Program-made: the position numbers and the translations under genes
From: CAZDBA01 sp964503615
Lineage (GTDB): Bacteria > Planctomycetota > Planctomycetia > Pirellulales > Pirellulaceae
Assembly (NCBI GenBank): GCA_964503615.1
Contig: CAZDBA010000009.1
Location: 1-51,908, forward strand
Direction: 5' to 3'
Length of the DNA stretch: 51,908 bases
Shown here: positions 9,385 to 17,610 of the stretch, one piece after another
Numbering within the stretch: the stretch's first letter is position 1
How the letters are laid out: every line of letters starts with the position of its first letter
The notes under the pieces: model-generated
Told to the model about the DNA's origin: nothing
The model's database searches: none
What the model saw: only the letters and a program-made list of their open reading frames with translations

Positions 9385-11364
9385 ATGTCCCTCACATTAA
9401 CCCGGGCCCTAATTAATTGGACATTTGCTGTGTTGCTTTTGGCAATGCCCGCAACATCCCTTGCACGGAATAACTTTGAGATTCAAAATTCTGAAGAGCC
9501 CGTTTCACTGCTGGCTTATTTCAAGGTCAAACCTGGATCCCGTCAAGGCAAGATCTACATCGAAGCCACCATCGAACCCGGCTGGCACTTGTACTCGGTT
9601 ACGCAACCCCCGGGAGGACCGACTCGTTCAAGGATGAAGTTGGTTGATGAAGATACCTTTACGCTGATTGGTCCTTGGGAACCGGATGAACAGCCGCACG
9701 TTAAATTCGACACCGAGATTTACAAGATTGACATAGAGAGCCATGAGTTTGGAGTTATCTGGTCCGCGCCTTTTGAATTCAAAGAAGGATTTGATTTTGA
9801 GTCGGGCGAAATCGAAATCAATTATACAGGGCAAACTTGTGTGGATTCAGGGAGATGTATCCCATTGAAAATGCCTCTTGTTGCTGAATACGACGGCGAA
9901 GAGGAAGGTGAGGTTGTTGCTGGTGAAATTCCTGTTGAGGAAGAGGTAGTTGAAAAGAAAGAAGTTGCCACGGAAACTCCAGAAGAACTGGCTGCATTGG
10001 CCGAGTTGTACCAACCTGAAACAAAAATCAAGTACGAAAAGCTGGATGGTAGTTCCGGCCAGGGAACTTTTTGGGGCGCCTTGCTAGGTGCGTTTCTGGG
10101 TGGAATGTTGCTCAACCTGATGCCCTGCGTATTCCCGGTTTTGGGAATCAAAGTCATGGGTTTTGTCGAGCAAGCGGGTAGTGATCCCAAGAAAATCAAA
10201 ATGCACGGGTTGGCTTTTGCTGGTGGACTGATTTTTAGTATGTGGGTACTCGCTGGCTTTATCCTGTTTTTCAAGTACTCATTTGGACAGGACGTCAATT
10301 GGGGGCAGCAAATGGGAAACCCCTACTTTGTTGGCGCGATTGTGATTTTGCTTTTCGTTCTCGGATTGAACTTGGCAGGTGTCTTCGAAATGGGCCTCTT
10401 TATGACCAAAGCAGGGACCGCAGGCGGTAGCAAAGGGTACGGTGGTTCGTTTTTCAGCGGCATTATTACCACACTGGTTGCGACTCCTTGCTCCGGACCG
10501 TTTCTGGGAGCTGCAATGGGTTACACGCTTGCCCAGCCACCTGCGATTGCCATGTTTCTGTTTACGGTTTTTGGCTTGGGTATCGCATTTCCATACATCA
10601 TCCTTTCGTTTTTTCCATCTCTGATCAACATGCTTCCTCGTCCAGGTGCCTGGATGGAAACATTCAAAAAGTTAATGGCGTTTACACTGTTCGCCGCCGC
10701 CGCATTTTTCGTCCAGTCTTTTGGGACGCAAACAGGGGTCGGCGGTTTAAGCTGGTTTCTGATGGCGCTTTGCATCATTTCCCTTGCGGCCTACTTTTAC
10801 GGCAAGTGGAGTCCTTCCTATGTCAAAAGTAACAAGCGATATGTCTGGGGTTGGGTTGCACCCATCCTTATCGCTGGGGCGGGTATTTGGATGTATACCG
10901 ATGCGGCGAAAATGGAGGGCCCACCCGCATTAGCCGAAGAGGGCTGGGAGTTGTGGGTTCCAGGCAAAGTTGAACAGCGCCTTGCCGAAAAGAAAGCGGT
11001 TTGGGTTGATTACACTGCTGATTGGTGAGTGAACTGCAAAATCAATGAGAAGCGTGTCTTCTCAAATCAAAAAGTGATCGACAAACTGGAAGAGTTGGGA
11101 GTTCAACTAGTGAAAGTTGACATGACCGGTAATGAACAAGTCTACAAGCGCGACCTTGCTCGTGCCGAACGGAGCAATATTCCCGTTAACTTGATTTATC
11201 CGGCTGACTACCCCGCTCGCCCTGCGATCTTGTTGGAAGAGCTTTTCGGTCCTGGACAAGCGTTGCAAGCTCTGGAAAAAATTGAACCAAACGCGAGTGG
11301 CTCTGCATCAGCTTCTGCAAGCTCCAAAGGTTCGAAAAACAGGTCATTAGCGGATAAACGTTAG
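9385..11364 (+). CDS. dsbD: DsbD-type thiol:disulfide interchange protein, predicted selenoprotein (Sec548)
   Basis: Membrane protein of 659 residues if the TGA at 11026-11028 is read as selenocysteine. It would carry reducing power from the cytoplasm across the membrane to extracytoplasmic thiols. Residues 1-28 are a signal peptide. The N-terminal DsbD domain (about 35-170) has Cys152 and Cys158 (GQTCVDSGRC). The membrane core (about 230-505) has the paired cysteines Cys248 (NLMPCVFPVLG) and Cys369 (VATPCSGPFLG). The C-terminal thioredoxin domain follows, with VWVDYTADW-TGA-VNCKINEKRVF. E. coli DsbD uses three cysteine pairs in this order, and its third is ADWCVACK, so the TGA falls exactly on the first, nucleophilic cysteine of CxxC. 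The frame stays open for 111 more codons to TAG and keeps thioredoxin-like sequence. TGA is a normal stop in neighbouring genes. A SECIS-like hairpin follows. The alternatives are a point mutation or a sequencing error. Confidence 0.85.
11026..11064 (+). promoter_or_regulatory. Sec codon and predicted bacterial SECIS element
   Basis: The in-frame TGA (11026-11028) is followed, after 17 bases, by a perfect 7-bp stem: TGAGAAG (11046-11052) and CTTCTCA (11058-11064) enclosing the loop CGTGT. The loop starts 24 bases after the TGA and has G at its second position followed by U. Bacterial SECIS elements lie inside the coding sequence just downstream of the UGA, with an apical loop roughly 16-37 bases away carrying a G in its first two positions, and they bind SelB. 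The fit to this description is good. No experimental evidence is available here. Confidence 0.7.
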
Positions 11365-11833
11365 GCCTACTTTTAGGCAGATCGTCTTTAGGCAGATCGT
11401 TCCTAAACGCAGATCCCTATTCGACACTTTACCCAGATTGCCAAGCCCCAGCTTACCAACTCGGTTGGGATTGAACGAAGTGTCTTCCCGATTCCGAATT
11501 CGAAATTCAGATGTATATCCTTTTGGGAACAACGTTCAAAATTCGTTCGTTTACCTGTTTGGATGGGCTCATTTGGAGAATTCGATTACACAAAGGTAAT
11601 AGCTAGATAGTTGTTTTTTCCATTTCGCCCGGCGCGGGCTACCTTCACAGCCTGTTAAGACGGAACAATCTTCCGTTAATCCGCAAATTCTGATTTTTTG
11701 TTAAAATCTTCTTATTTCTAGTTGCTGGTTTTGGGCAGTTGGGTAACATATCTGCAGCCAAGCCACCGCGTGTGCGCAGGGTTGGTGGATTAACTCACCT
11801 CGATTACTCACCTCATGATTCCGTGGATTTAAG
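11365..11833. other. Intergenic region, 469 bases, with short tandem repeat
   Basis: No gene seen. Immediately after dsbD there is a 14-base direct repeat, TTTAGGCAGATCGT, at 11372-11385 and 11387-11400, with a degenerate third copy next to it. A small inverted repeat (ACGGAA/TTCCGT, 11660-11676) lies in the A/T-rich stretch upstream of the secreted Cys/Gly-rich protein gene. The second half presumably holds that gene's promoter; no clear -35/-10 is called. Confidence 0.5.
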
Positions 11834-12568
11834 ATGAAAACATTCATTTCCTATGCTTTCCTCGCTTTGGCAATCGCTTTGCCTCAGCTTTGTAGTGCCA
11901 ACGAAAACGACAACAACGAAGAAGTTGTTCAAGTCTCTCTGTCCGAGAATGGAGCCCTTGTTGGTCACGTTTTCGCAATGATGGAAGACGAAGAAGCTCC
12001 TATTGCTGGTAAAGTCACTTTGACCTCCGAAGGCCAGACGGTTTCTACTTTGCAAACTGATGCTACAGGAAACTTCTCATTCAAAGACATTCAGCCTGGT
12101 AAATACAACATGATTGGTGTTGCCGGTAGCTATGTTGGAAACAAAGTAATCGAAGTTACTCCTTTCGATGCTGAATTGGAAGAAACCGAAGAATACACAG
12201 CTATTCCACTCATGGTTGCCCCTTCTTACAGCCCACAGGTTTTTGAGTCTTACGGTTCAGCACCTGTCGAAACTTTCGCAGCAGCGGGAGCAACCGAGTA
12301 CGTTGGTGGTTACACCGTTGGCGGTGGTTGCAGTAGTTGCCAAGCTGCACCTGTTAGCTCATGTAGTTCATGTGGCAGCGGCGTTTCATCATGTGGCGGC
12401 GGTTGTGGCGGTTGTGGCGGCGGTTGCAGTGGCGGATTCGGCGGAGGAGGCTTGGGTCGCGGTGGAATCGGAGGCCGTGGTCTTAATTTTCGTCGCTTGG
12501 CTCTGATCGGCGGAACTGTCGGTCTTGCCGTTGGGATTGGCACTAGCTCTTCAAGCCCTGACGAATAA
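11834..12568 (+). CDS. Secreted protein: carboxypeptidase-regulatory-like domain plus Cys/Gly-rich tail
   Basis: Exported protein of 244 residues. A signal peptide (1-22, ending CSAN) is followed by a beta-sandwich of the carboxypeptidase regulatory/prealbumin-like type (about 42-110: GHVFAMMEDEEAPIAGKVTL, TDATGNFSFKDIQPGKYNM). A linker leads to a low-complexity segment (about 155-210) with eight cysteines arranged in CSSC and CGGGCGGC-type spacings among glycines and serines. A C-terminal hydrophobic helix (LALIGGTVGLAVGIG) is followed by a short polar end, suggesting membrane anchoring. The cysteine-rich part might cross-link or bind metal; this is inference. It stands just before the polysaccharide export gene but is separated from it by a strong terminator. 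Translations of other frames through the Gly-rich region are artefacts. Confidence 0.82.
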   Translation: MKTFISYAFLALAIALPQLCSANENDNNEEVVQVSLSENGALVGHVFAMMEDEEAPIAGKVTLTSEGQTVSTLQTDATGNFSFKDIQPGKYNMIGVAGSYVGNKVIEVTPFDAELEETEEYTAIPLMVAPSYSPQVFESYGSAPVETFAAAGATEYVGGYTVGGGCSSCQAAPVSSCSSCGSGVSSCGGGCGGCGGGCSGGFGGGGLGRGGIGGRGLNFRRLALIGGTVGLAVGIGTSSSSPDE

Positions 12569-12603
12569 TCAAACTATAAAGTTTGCTTAATCAAAACATT
12601 TTA

Positions 12604-12636
12604 CAAGGCGGTCCTTCGGGAACGCCTTGTTTTTTA
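12604..12636 (+). terminator. Rho-independent terminator with TTCG loop
   Basis: CAAGGCG (12604-12610) pairs with CGCCTTG (12623-12629). Inside, TCC pairs with GGA across a TTCG tetraloop, with one G/A mismatch in the stem. A T run follows. It lies 36 bases past the stop of the Cys/Gly-rich protein gene. Confidence 0.9.
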
Positions 12637-12812
12637 TTGGACTGCCATCTTTTTGATAATCGTTACCAATTAACCGACTGGAACAACGCAACCTTTTGGC
12701 TTGGGTTTAATTACGACATTCGTTCCAATCCGAATCACCTTGATAAGTGGAGTGACTTGCATAGCAATTATATGCAGTACCCACCAAACCATTTGATTTG
12801 GAGAATCGAAAA

Positions 12813-14087
12813 ATGTCCCTAAGTAAGAATGTGATAACGAGTATGTTCGTTATCTTCGCTACATTGGTTGGAGCTGTCGGGTGTGTTAGCCCTTGTGGAC
12901 CGGCCGTAACTCATCCTGCCTCAAGCGTTCGGAACGCTAGCTGTTGTAATACGACTGAGACGGAGAAGATCAACTTCCTAACCCTACGCCGTACTCCGCC
13001 AGACGAGTACATTCTCGATTCTGGAGACACGCTTGGAATTTACGTTCAGGGAATCACAGGTGACAAAGACACACCACCTCCAGTGCATTTTCCTGACGAT
13101 GATTCAATGCAACCAGCCTTGGGTTATCCAGTTCCGATCCGCGATGACGGATATGTCTCTCTTCCTTTGATCCCGCCGGTTCGCATGACAGGCATGACTT
13201 TGGGGCAGGCAGAGGCTCGTATCCGAGAGGCGTACACGAAAGATCGTAAGATCCTGCTTGAGGGAAGTGACAAAATCATCGTCACACTCATGCAGCGAAG
13301 AACTTATAACGTACTGGTGATCCGCGAAGACATCTCTGATCAGCGTACATACAACCTCCGGTCGAACGAGACTTTTATCGACGATAACAACCAAGGTCAA
13401 ACGACCTCGATCGACTTGGCCGCTTACGAGAACGATGTTTTGCATGCTCTCAGCGAAACGGGTGGAATGCCCAGTGAAAGTGCTAAGAACGAAATCGTTG
13501 TGATCCGCGGAGCAATGAAAAACCCCGACTTTGATGCTGGTGGGATCGTTCAGGCAATCGGCACACCAGAACCGAACAGCAGTGGCGAAAGCCAGTTCCT
13601 CAGTGGTGCCAACGTTGTTCGTATTCCGATCGAATCCGTAATGGGTGAAATGCCAAGTTTGACAGAGGAGCAGATCACTCTTGAAGACGGTGACGTGGTT
13701 TACATCGAAGGCCGAACACGAGACGTCTTTTATACTGGCGGTTTGCTGGAGGGTGGACGTTTCCCACTTCCACGAGACTATGAAATTGATGTTATCGAAG
13801 CGATGTCTTTGGCGGGTGGTAACGTTGCTACAACAGCTGGATCGTCTGGGCAGGGGATTCGCGGTGGTGGGATTCTGCCAGCTACTCAGTTGACTGTGTA
13901 CCGCAAAAGCGGTTGCAACCAATGTGCGATCGAAGTCGATTTACGCTGTGCTTTCAACGATCCTTCCCAGCGTGTGATTGTTCAACCTGGTGATATGCTT
14001 GTCCTTGAGTATCGCAAAAAGGAACTGGTAGTTAACTCAGTTGCGCAGATCTTCTCGTTTGGTGGAATCTTCAACCTGTTCCGTTAA
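12813..14087 (+). CDS. Polysaccharide export lipoprotein, Wza-like
   Basis: Outer-membrane-type polysaccharide export protein of 424 residues. The signal peptide ends in a lipobox at Cys24 (LVGAVGC). The polysaccharide export domain starts near DEYILDSGDTLGIYVQG and includes IRDDGYVSLPLIPPVRMTGMTLGQAEARI. SLBB-type segments follow (KIIVTLMQRRTYNVLVI; EDGDVVYIEGRTRDVFYTGGLLEGGRFPLP). In the family these lipoproteins form a channel for capsule or exopolysaccharide. I start at ATG 12813 because TTGGAG lies about 10 bases upstream; the frame is open to that TTG at 12798, which is part of the ribosome-binding site. No Wzc-type kinase is next to it. The gene is followed by a strong terminator, so it seems monocistronic. 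Confidence 0.9.
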   Translation: MSLSKNVITSMFVIFATLVGAVGCVSPCGPAVTHPASSVRNASCCNTTETEKINFLTLRRTPPDEYILDSGDTLGIYVQGITGDKDTPPPVHFPDDDSMQPALGYPVPIRDDGYVSLPLIPPVRMTGMTLGQAEARIREAYTKDRKILLEGSDKIIVTLMQRRTYNVLVIREDISDQRTYNLRSNETFIDDNNQGQTTSIDLAAYENDVLHALSETGGMPSESAKNEIVVIRGAMKNPDFDAGGIVQAIGTPEPNSSGESQFLSGANVVRIPIESVMGEMPSLTEEQITLEDGDVVYIEGRTRDVFYTGGLLEGGRFPLPRDYEIDVIEAMSLAGGNVATTAGSSGQGIRGGGILPATQLTVYRKSGCNQCAIEVDLRCAFNDPSQRVIVQPGDMLVLEYRKKELVVNSVAQIFSFGGIFNLFR

Positions 14088-14115
14088 GCGAAAATCCTGA
14101 ATTCTCCAAAATCGA

Positions 14116-14148
14116 AGCCCAGCCGGGTATATCCGGCTGGGCTTTTTT
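14116..14148 (+). terminator. Strong Rho-independent terminator
   Basis: A perfect 11-bp stem, AGCCCAGCCGG/CCGGCTGGGCT (14116-14126 and 14133-14143), with a 6-base loop is followed by T residues. It ends the transcript of the polysaccharide export gene. Confidence 0.95.
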
Positions 14149-14375
14149 GTTTGCGCCAAGCTCGCTGTGGCCTTTGCAAACTACCAACAAAAAGTCGGCT
14201 CAAAGAAATGCTCGCAGCGGTAAACACCTCTAAGGTGTGAATAAAGACGGCTAAATGCCCCTCATTTCTCAGGTGTCCCGCTCGCGAAAAAATGGCTCGT
14301 AAATCGAATAACATTGGTTAGACTGGGCATGCTCACTCGAATTGTTACAACCAAGTCCTCCTCCCCCTCCCTCCC

Positions 14376-16319
14376 ATGATTGCGCCACCTGATCAAGCTA
14401 ATCAATCTGCGATTAGCACAAATCGATCTGCTGAATCGAAAAACAAATTCCGTTCCCTGTTGGAATCGTTCCGCTTACCTTTGCTTTTTATTGCGCATGG
14501 ATTGTTGTTTGCACTGATCTACTGGTCAGCGCTGTTCGTTCGCTTTGAGCGATTTATTCCAGAGAATCCAAAACACCTTTACGCGTTACCGTTGGTCGTT
14601 CTTGGTAAGCTCGCAATGTTTTGGGCGTTTCAGACATTCCATGGTTGGTGGCGTTACGTCACGTTCACCGATCTGGTTTTATTGGCCAAGGCAACTATCG
14701 CATCGGTTTGTCTTTTCTTTTTGCTCGACTATCTATTTCTACCTACACAGATCTCCCGAGCCGCCATTTTGATCGATGGTGCGTTTACCGTTGCAATCAT
14801 GAGTGCACTGCGAAGTGTTTGGAGAGTTTGGGATGAGAAGATGTTGTTTGGCAAACACGATCCAAAAGTCAAGCGATCTCTAATCGTTGGTGATGACTTT
14901 GAAACCGCTAAACTCGCCCATCTGATCAATTCACGTCAAGGTATGGAGTGTCGGATTGTGGGGTTAGTATCTGTGGAGCAGGTCAAGCCCAAGCGGTTCA
15001 CTGAATTGCGTGTTGTCGGCGCTTTGGAAAGTATTTGTGAGCTTTGCAAGGACTTGCGGATAGAAACTATTTTTGTTCCCGCTGGGAAGCTTCCTGCCCG
15101 AGAGCTGCGAACCTTGATCGACTCGGTTCAGGAGGCAGGGGTCCAAGTAAACGTTGTTCCATCTCTTATGGCGCTGCTGGAGGGGGGAACGAATATCCCG
15201 ATCCGTGAAGTTAGCTTTGAAGACCTTTTGCGACGCGACCCAATCAGCCTTGATACCGAATTGATCAGCAAGATGCTTGAGGGCAAGAGGATTCTTGTAA
15301 CAGGTGCTGGCGGAAGTATCGGATCGGAGCTTTGCCGACAGATTCTAAAATTCGGTCCAAAGCAGTTGCTGTTGTTGGGCCGAGGTGAAAACCGAATTTA
15401 CCATATTGAGAAAGAGCTTTCTCCTCAAGCTGGGTCCACCGAGATCAAAATGGTTTTGGCCAGCATTACAGATAAACGCCGGATCGAGAACATCTTTGAG
15501 ACGCATCGTCCAGAAGTAGTATTCCACGCTGCGGCGCATAAGCACGTTCCGTTGACCGAATTGAACATTGGCGAAGCGGTAATTAACAATGTTTATGGGA
15601 CTCAGGTTATCGCCGATGCCTGCCATGAATTTGGTGTTTCGCGATTCGTGATGGTTTCCACCGACAAAGCAGTTAATCCAACCAGCGTAATGGGCTGTAC
15701 CAAGCAATTGGCGGAACGATATTGCTTGGCCCTTGGCAGTTACTCAGATACAAATTTTGTCGTCACCCGGTTTGGTAATGTTCTTGGATCCGCCGGTAGT
15801 GTTGTGCCATTGTTCAAGAAGCAGATTCAAAAGGGTGGTCCATTGACTGTGACCGACCCTCGAATGACTCGATTCTTTATGACAATTCCGGAGGCAGCTC
15901 AATTAGTTGTCCAAGCGGGTGCGATGGGGCAGGGCGGCGAGATCTTTGTCTTGGAGATGGGTGAGCCGGTCAAAATCGTTGACTTGGCTACCGACCTCAT
16001 TCGATTGGCCGGTTTACCACCAGGTTCAATCGACATTGAATTCACTGGAATTCGTCAGGGTGAAAAGCTATACGAAGAGCTCTACTATATCGACGAGAAA
16101 TCACTTCCCACAGAACACGGGAAAATCCTAACTGCGTTTCACCGTCCGTTCGACTACGGCGATACATCGTCTTCATTAGACCAACTGGTTGAAATTGCCT
16201 ACTCAAATCCGAAAGCAATTCGCGCCAGATTAGAATGTTTGATCCCAGAGTTTCGGGGAACTCCATCGACCGAGGTCAGCACTTCAGCTGAAAAGATCGT
16301 AAATTCTGAACCGGCGTGA
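14376..16319 (+). CDS. Membrane-bound nucleoside-diphosphate-sugar dehydratase/epimerase (CapD/WbpM family)
   Basis: Protein of 647 residues, matching the long membrane form of the CapD/WbpM family, which converts UDP-N-acetylglucosamine-type sugars by 4,6-dehydration for surface polysaccharides. Four hydrophobic segments lie in residues 34-148. A first Rossmann-like domain (about 165-290, KRSLIVGDDFETAKLA) precedes the catalytic short-chain dehydrogenase domain with TGAGGSIG (309-316), and VVFHAAAHKHVPL. The active-site stretch is STDKAVNPTSVMGCTK (428-443), where Met439 stands in the place of the usual Tyr, as is typical of this family. The start at ATG 14376 lacks a visible ribosome-binding site and is preceded directly by a 20-base pyrimidine tract. 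It probably supplies sugars for the polysaccharide exported by the Wza-like protein. Confidence 0.9.
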   Translation: MIAPPDQANQSAISTNRSAESKNKFRSLLESFRLPLLFIAHGLLFALIYWSALFVRFERFIPENPKHLYALPLVVLGKLAMFWAFQTFHGWWRYVTFTDLVLLAKATIASVCLFFLLDYLFLPTQISRAAILIDGAFTVAIMSALRSVWRVWDEKMLFGKHDPKVKRSLIVGDDFETAKLAHLINSRQGMECRIVGLVSVEQVKPKRFTELRVVGALESICELCKDLRIETIFVPAGKLPARELRTLIDSVQEAGVQVNVVPSLMALLEGGTNIPIREVSFEDLLRRDPISLDTELISKMLEGKRILVTGAGGSIGSELCRQILKFGPKQLLLLGRGENRIYHIEKELSPQAGSTEIKMVLASITDKRRIENIFETHRPEVVFHAAAHKHVPLTELNIGEAVINNVYGTQVIADACHEFGVSRFVMVSTDKAVNPTSVMGCTKQLAERYCLALGSYSDTNFVVTRFGNVLGSAGSVVPLFKKQIQKGGPLTVTDPRMTRFFMTIPEAAQLVVQAGAMGQGGEIFVLEMGEPVKIVDLATDLIRLAGLPPGSIDIEFTGIRQGEKLYEELYYIDEKSLPTEHGKILTAFHRPFDYGDTSSSLDQLVEIAYSNPKAIRARLECLIPEFRGTPSTEVSTSAEKIVNSEPA

Positions 16320-16402
16320 TTAGCCTGTGAATTTCGAAGACGATTGTCGGTTGGATCACTGCTGAACAAGTGTTTTTCGATTCCCTAACCGCTGGCTAAC
16401 TC

Positions 16403-17074
16403 TTGGCTGCTGAACCCGAAAATTTGACGATCCTTATTCACGGGCTGTTTGGTTCCCGATTGGACATGTGGTCGATGGCACGCAAACTCCGCCGGTCCCA
16501 ACGGAAAGTTCTCAGCGTTCGCTACAGCAGTATTAACACGACGATCCAACAGCATGCCGAGATGCTTGCCGATCTGTTGCGGCAAGAGGCATCCAACCCT
16601 GAAAACGCAAAGATCAACCTTGTTTCTCACAGTCTGGGTTCGATCATTATTCGCGGTGCACTTGCTGAGCTTGAAGGCACAGATGATCGGCAAGATCAGG
16701 CTGTTACTTCTCAAATCGCGCGGATTGTGATGCTGGCTCCTCCCCACGGAGGATCGCATGTTGCTCGCTGTATCAGCCGTCTAACAAACTGGTTCTGTCC
16801 GATCATGGGGCAGCTTTCCGATTCGGAGAGCAGTTACGTGAATAGGCTTGGCAATCCCTTTGCCAGCGGTAAATATCAATTGGGAATCGTGCGCTCAACC
16901 AAGGATCGAGTTATTGCACAGGACCGAGTCGACATCGCAGGTTCGACTGAAATGATCGACATTAATGTTGACCATGGTCTACTTCCTTGGAGCGGAAAAG
17001 CCCAAAAGCTGGTGCTAGACTTTTTGGAGAACGGTTGCTTCCAAAATGCTCTACAGGTTGCAACTGGCAAGTAA
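16403..17074 (+). CDS. Alpha/beta-hydrolase, lipase/acyltransferase-like
   Basis: Protein of 223 residues with an alpha/beta-hydrolase fold. The oxyanion strand is LTILIHGLFGSRLDMW, the nucleophile elbow is SHSLG (Ser77), a family-typical APPHGGS follows, and a likely catalytic histidine is His191 in NVDHGLLPW. The pattern resembles bacterial triacylglycerol lipase-like or PGAP1-like esterases. There is no signal peptide, so it is predicted to be cytoplasmic. The start is a TTG at 16403; an in-frame stop lies two codons upstream, and no clear ribosome-binding site is visible, so an internal start is possible. It follows the CapD-like gene by 83 bases on the same strand and could be in its transcript. 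The substrate is unknown. Confidence 0.8.
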   Translation: MAAEPENLTILIHGLFGSRLDMWSMARKLRRSQRKVLSVRYSSINTTIQQHAEMLADLLRQEASNPENAKINLVSHSLGSIIIRGALAELEGTDDRQDQAVTSQIARIVMLAPPHGGSHVARCISRLTNWFCPIMGQLSDSESSYVNRLGNPFASGKYQLGIVRSTKDRVIAQDRVDIAGSTEMIDINVDHGLLPWSGKAQKLVLDFLENGCFQNALQVATGK

Positions 17075-17089
17075 TCGCCTGAAAGTAGC

Positions 17090-17106
17090 ACGCCTTTCCA
17101 AGGCGT
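17090..17106. terminator. Hairpin between convergent genes, possible two-way terminator
   Basis: ACGCCTT (17090-17096) and AAGGCGT (17100-17106) form a perfect 7-bp stem with a 3-base loop, between the convergent stops of the hydrolase (17074) and phosphatase (17137) genes. T tracts on either side are weak, so termination is only suggested. Confidence 0.4.
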
Positions 17107-17136
17107 TAATACTCGCCTCAGAGACAATCCAAATCC

Positions 17137-17610
17137 TTAGCTGTCTCGTTGCAGCTCGTCCAGAATTGCAGGGCAAGCCGCTGCGACCATATCTAAAACG
17201 TATTCAAACCCCTCGTCGCCTCCATAGTATGGGTCTGGCACGTCGGTTGGCCATTGGTCGTCCAAATATTCGCTCAACAGTTTGACGGTTGCCGTGGGCT
17301 CACTGTTCAATCGCTGGATATCCGCCAGGTTTTCACGATCCATGGCGATAACAAGATCAAACTGGTCAAGATCTTCGAACTGTAGTTTTCGTGAAATACT
17401 AGTCAAGTCGACTCCACGATTTTTGGCCGCAGCGATCATTCGCCGATCAGCCGATTTCCCATCGTGATAGCCCGCCGTGCCCGCTGAGTCGACAACGATT
17501 TGCGACTGCAAGTCTCGCTGGTCGACAATCTCTTGCAAGATTCCTTCGCCCGCAGGACTACGACAAATGTTGCCCAAACAGACAAACAACACTGAACGCT
17601 TATTCTGCAT
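17137..17610 (-). CDS. Low-molecular-weight protein tyrosine phosphatase
   Basis: Cytoplasmic phosphatase of 157 residues, the normal length for the family. The P-loop is CLGNICRS with nucleophile Cys11 and Arg17, and the general acid is Asp126 in VPDPYYGG. Both are in expected positions, so it should be active. Homologues either act on arginine/tyrosine phosphate or, as Wzb, regulate capsule export by dephosphorylating Wzc. The nearby Wza-like and CapD-like genes make a Wzb-like role plausible, although no Wzc is seen here. Its start overlaps the 3' end of the upstream GTPase gene by 11 bases, so the two are surely co-transcribed. Confidence 0.93.
   Translation of the reverse strand: MQNKRSVLFVCLGNICRSPAGEGILQEIVDQRDLQSQIVVDSAGTAGYHDGKSADRRMIAAAKNRGVDLTSISRKLQFEDLDQFDLVIAMDRENLADIQRLNSEPTATVKLLSEYLDDQWPTDVPDPYYGGDEGFEYVLDMVAAACPAILDELQRDS

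Noticed and set aside
11029..11364. A separate 111-residue gene starting at GTG 11029 after a complete dsbD
   Set aside because: It is in the same frame, directly abuts the TGA, begins in the middle of the thioredoxin CxxC motif and would lack its first catalytic residue; one selenoprotein explains both halves.
9385..11364. TGA as a genome-wide reassigned codon (e.g. Trp)
   Set aside because: TGA terminates other genes in this window (214-216, 7317-7319, 16317-16319), and the codon falls at a Cys, not a Trp, position.
12168..12543. Val/His-rich and Pro-rich open frames over the Cys/Gly-rich protein
   Set aside because: Alternative frames of a low-complexity GGC/GGT repeat; no start signals.
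13104..13922. 272-residue open frame on the minus strand
   Set aside because: Lies entirely inside the well-supported polysaccharide export gene and has no recognisable domain.
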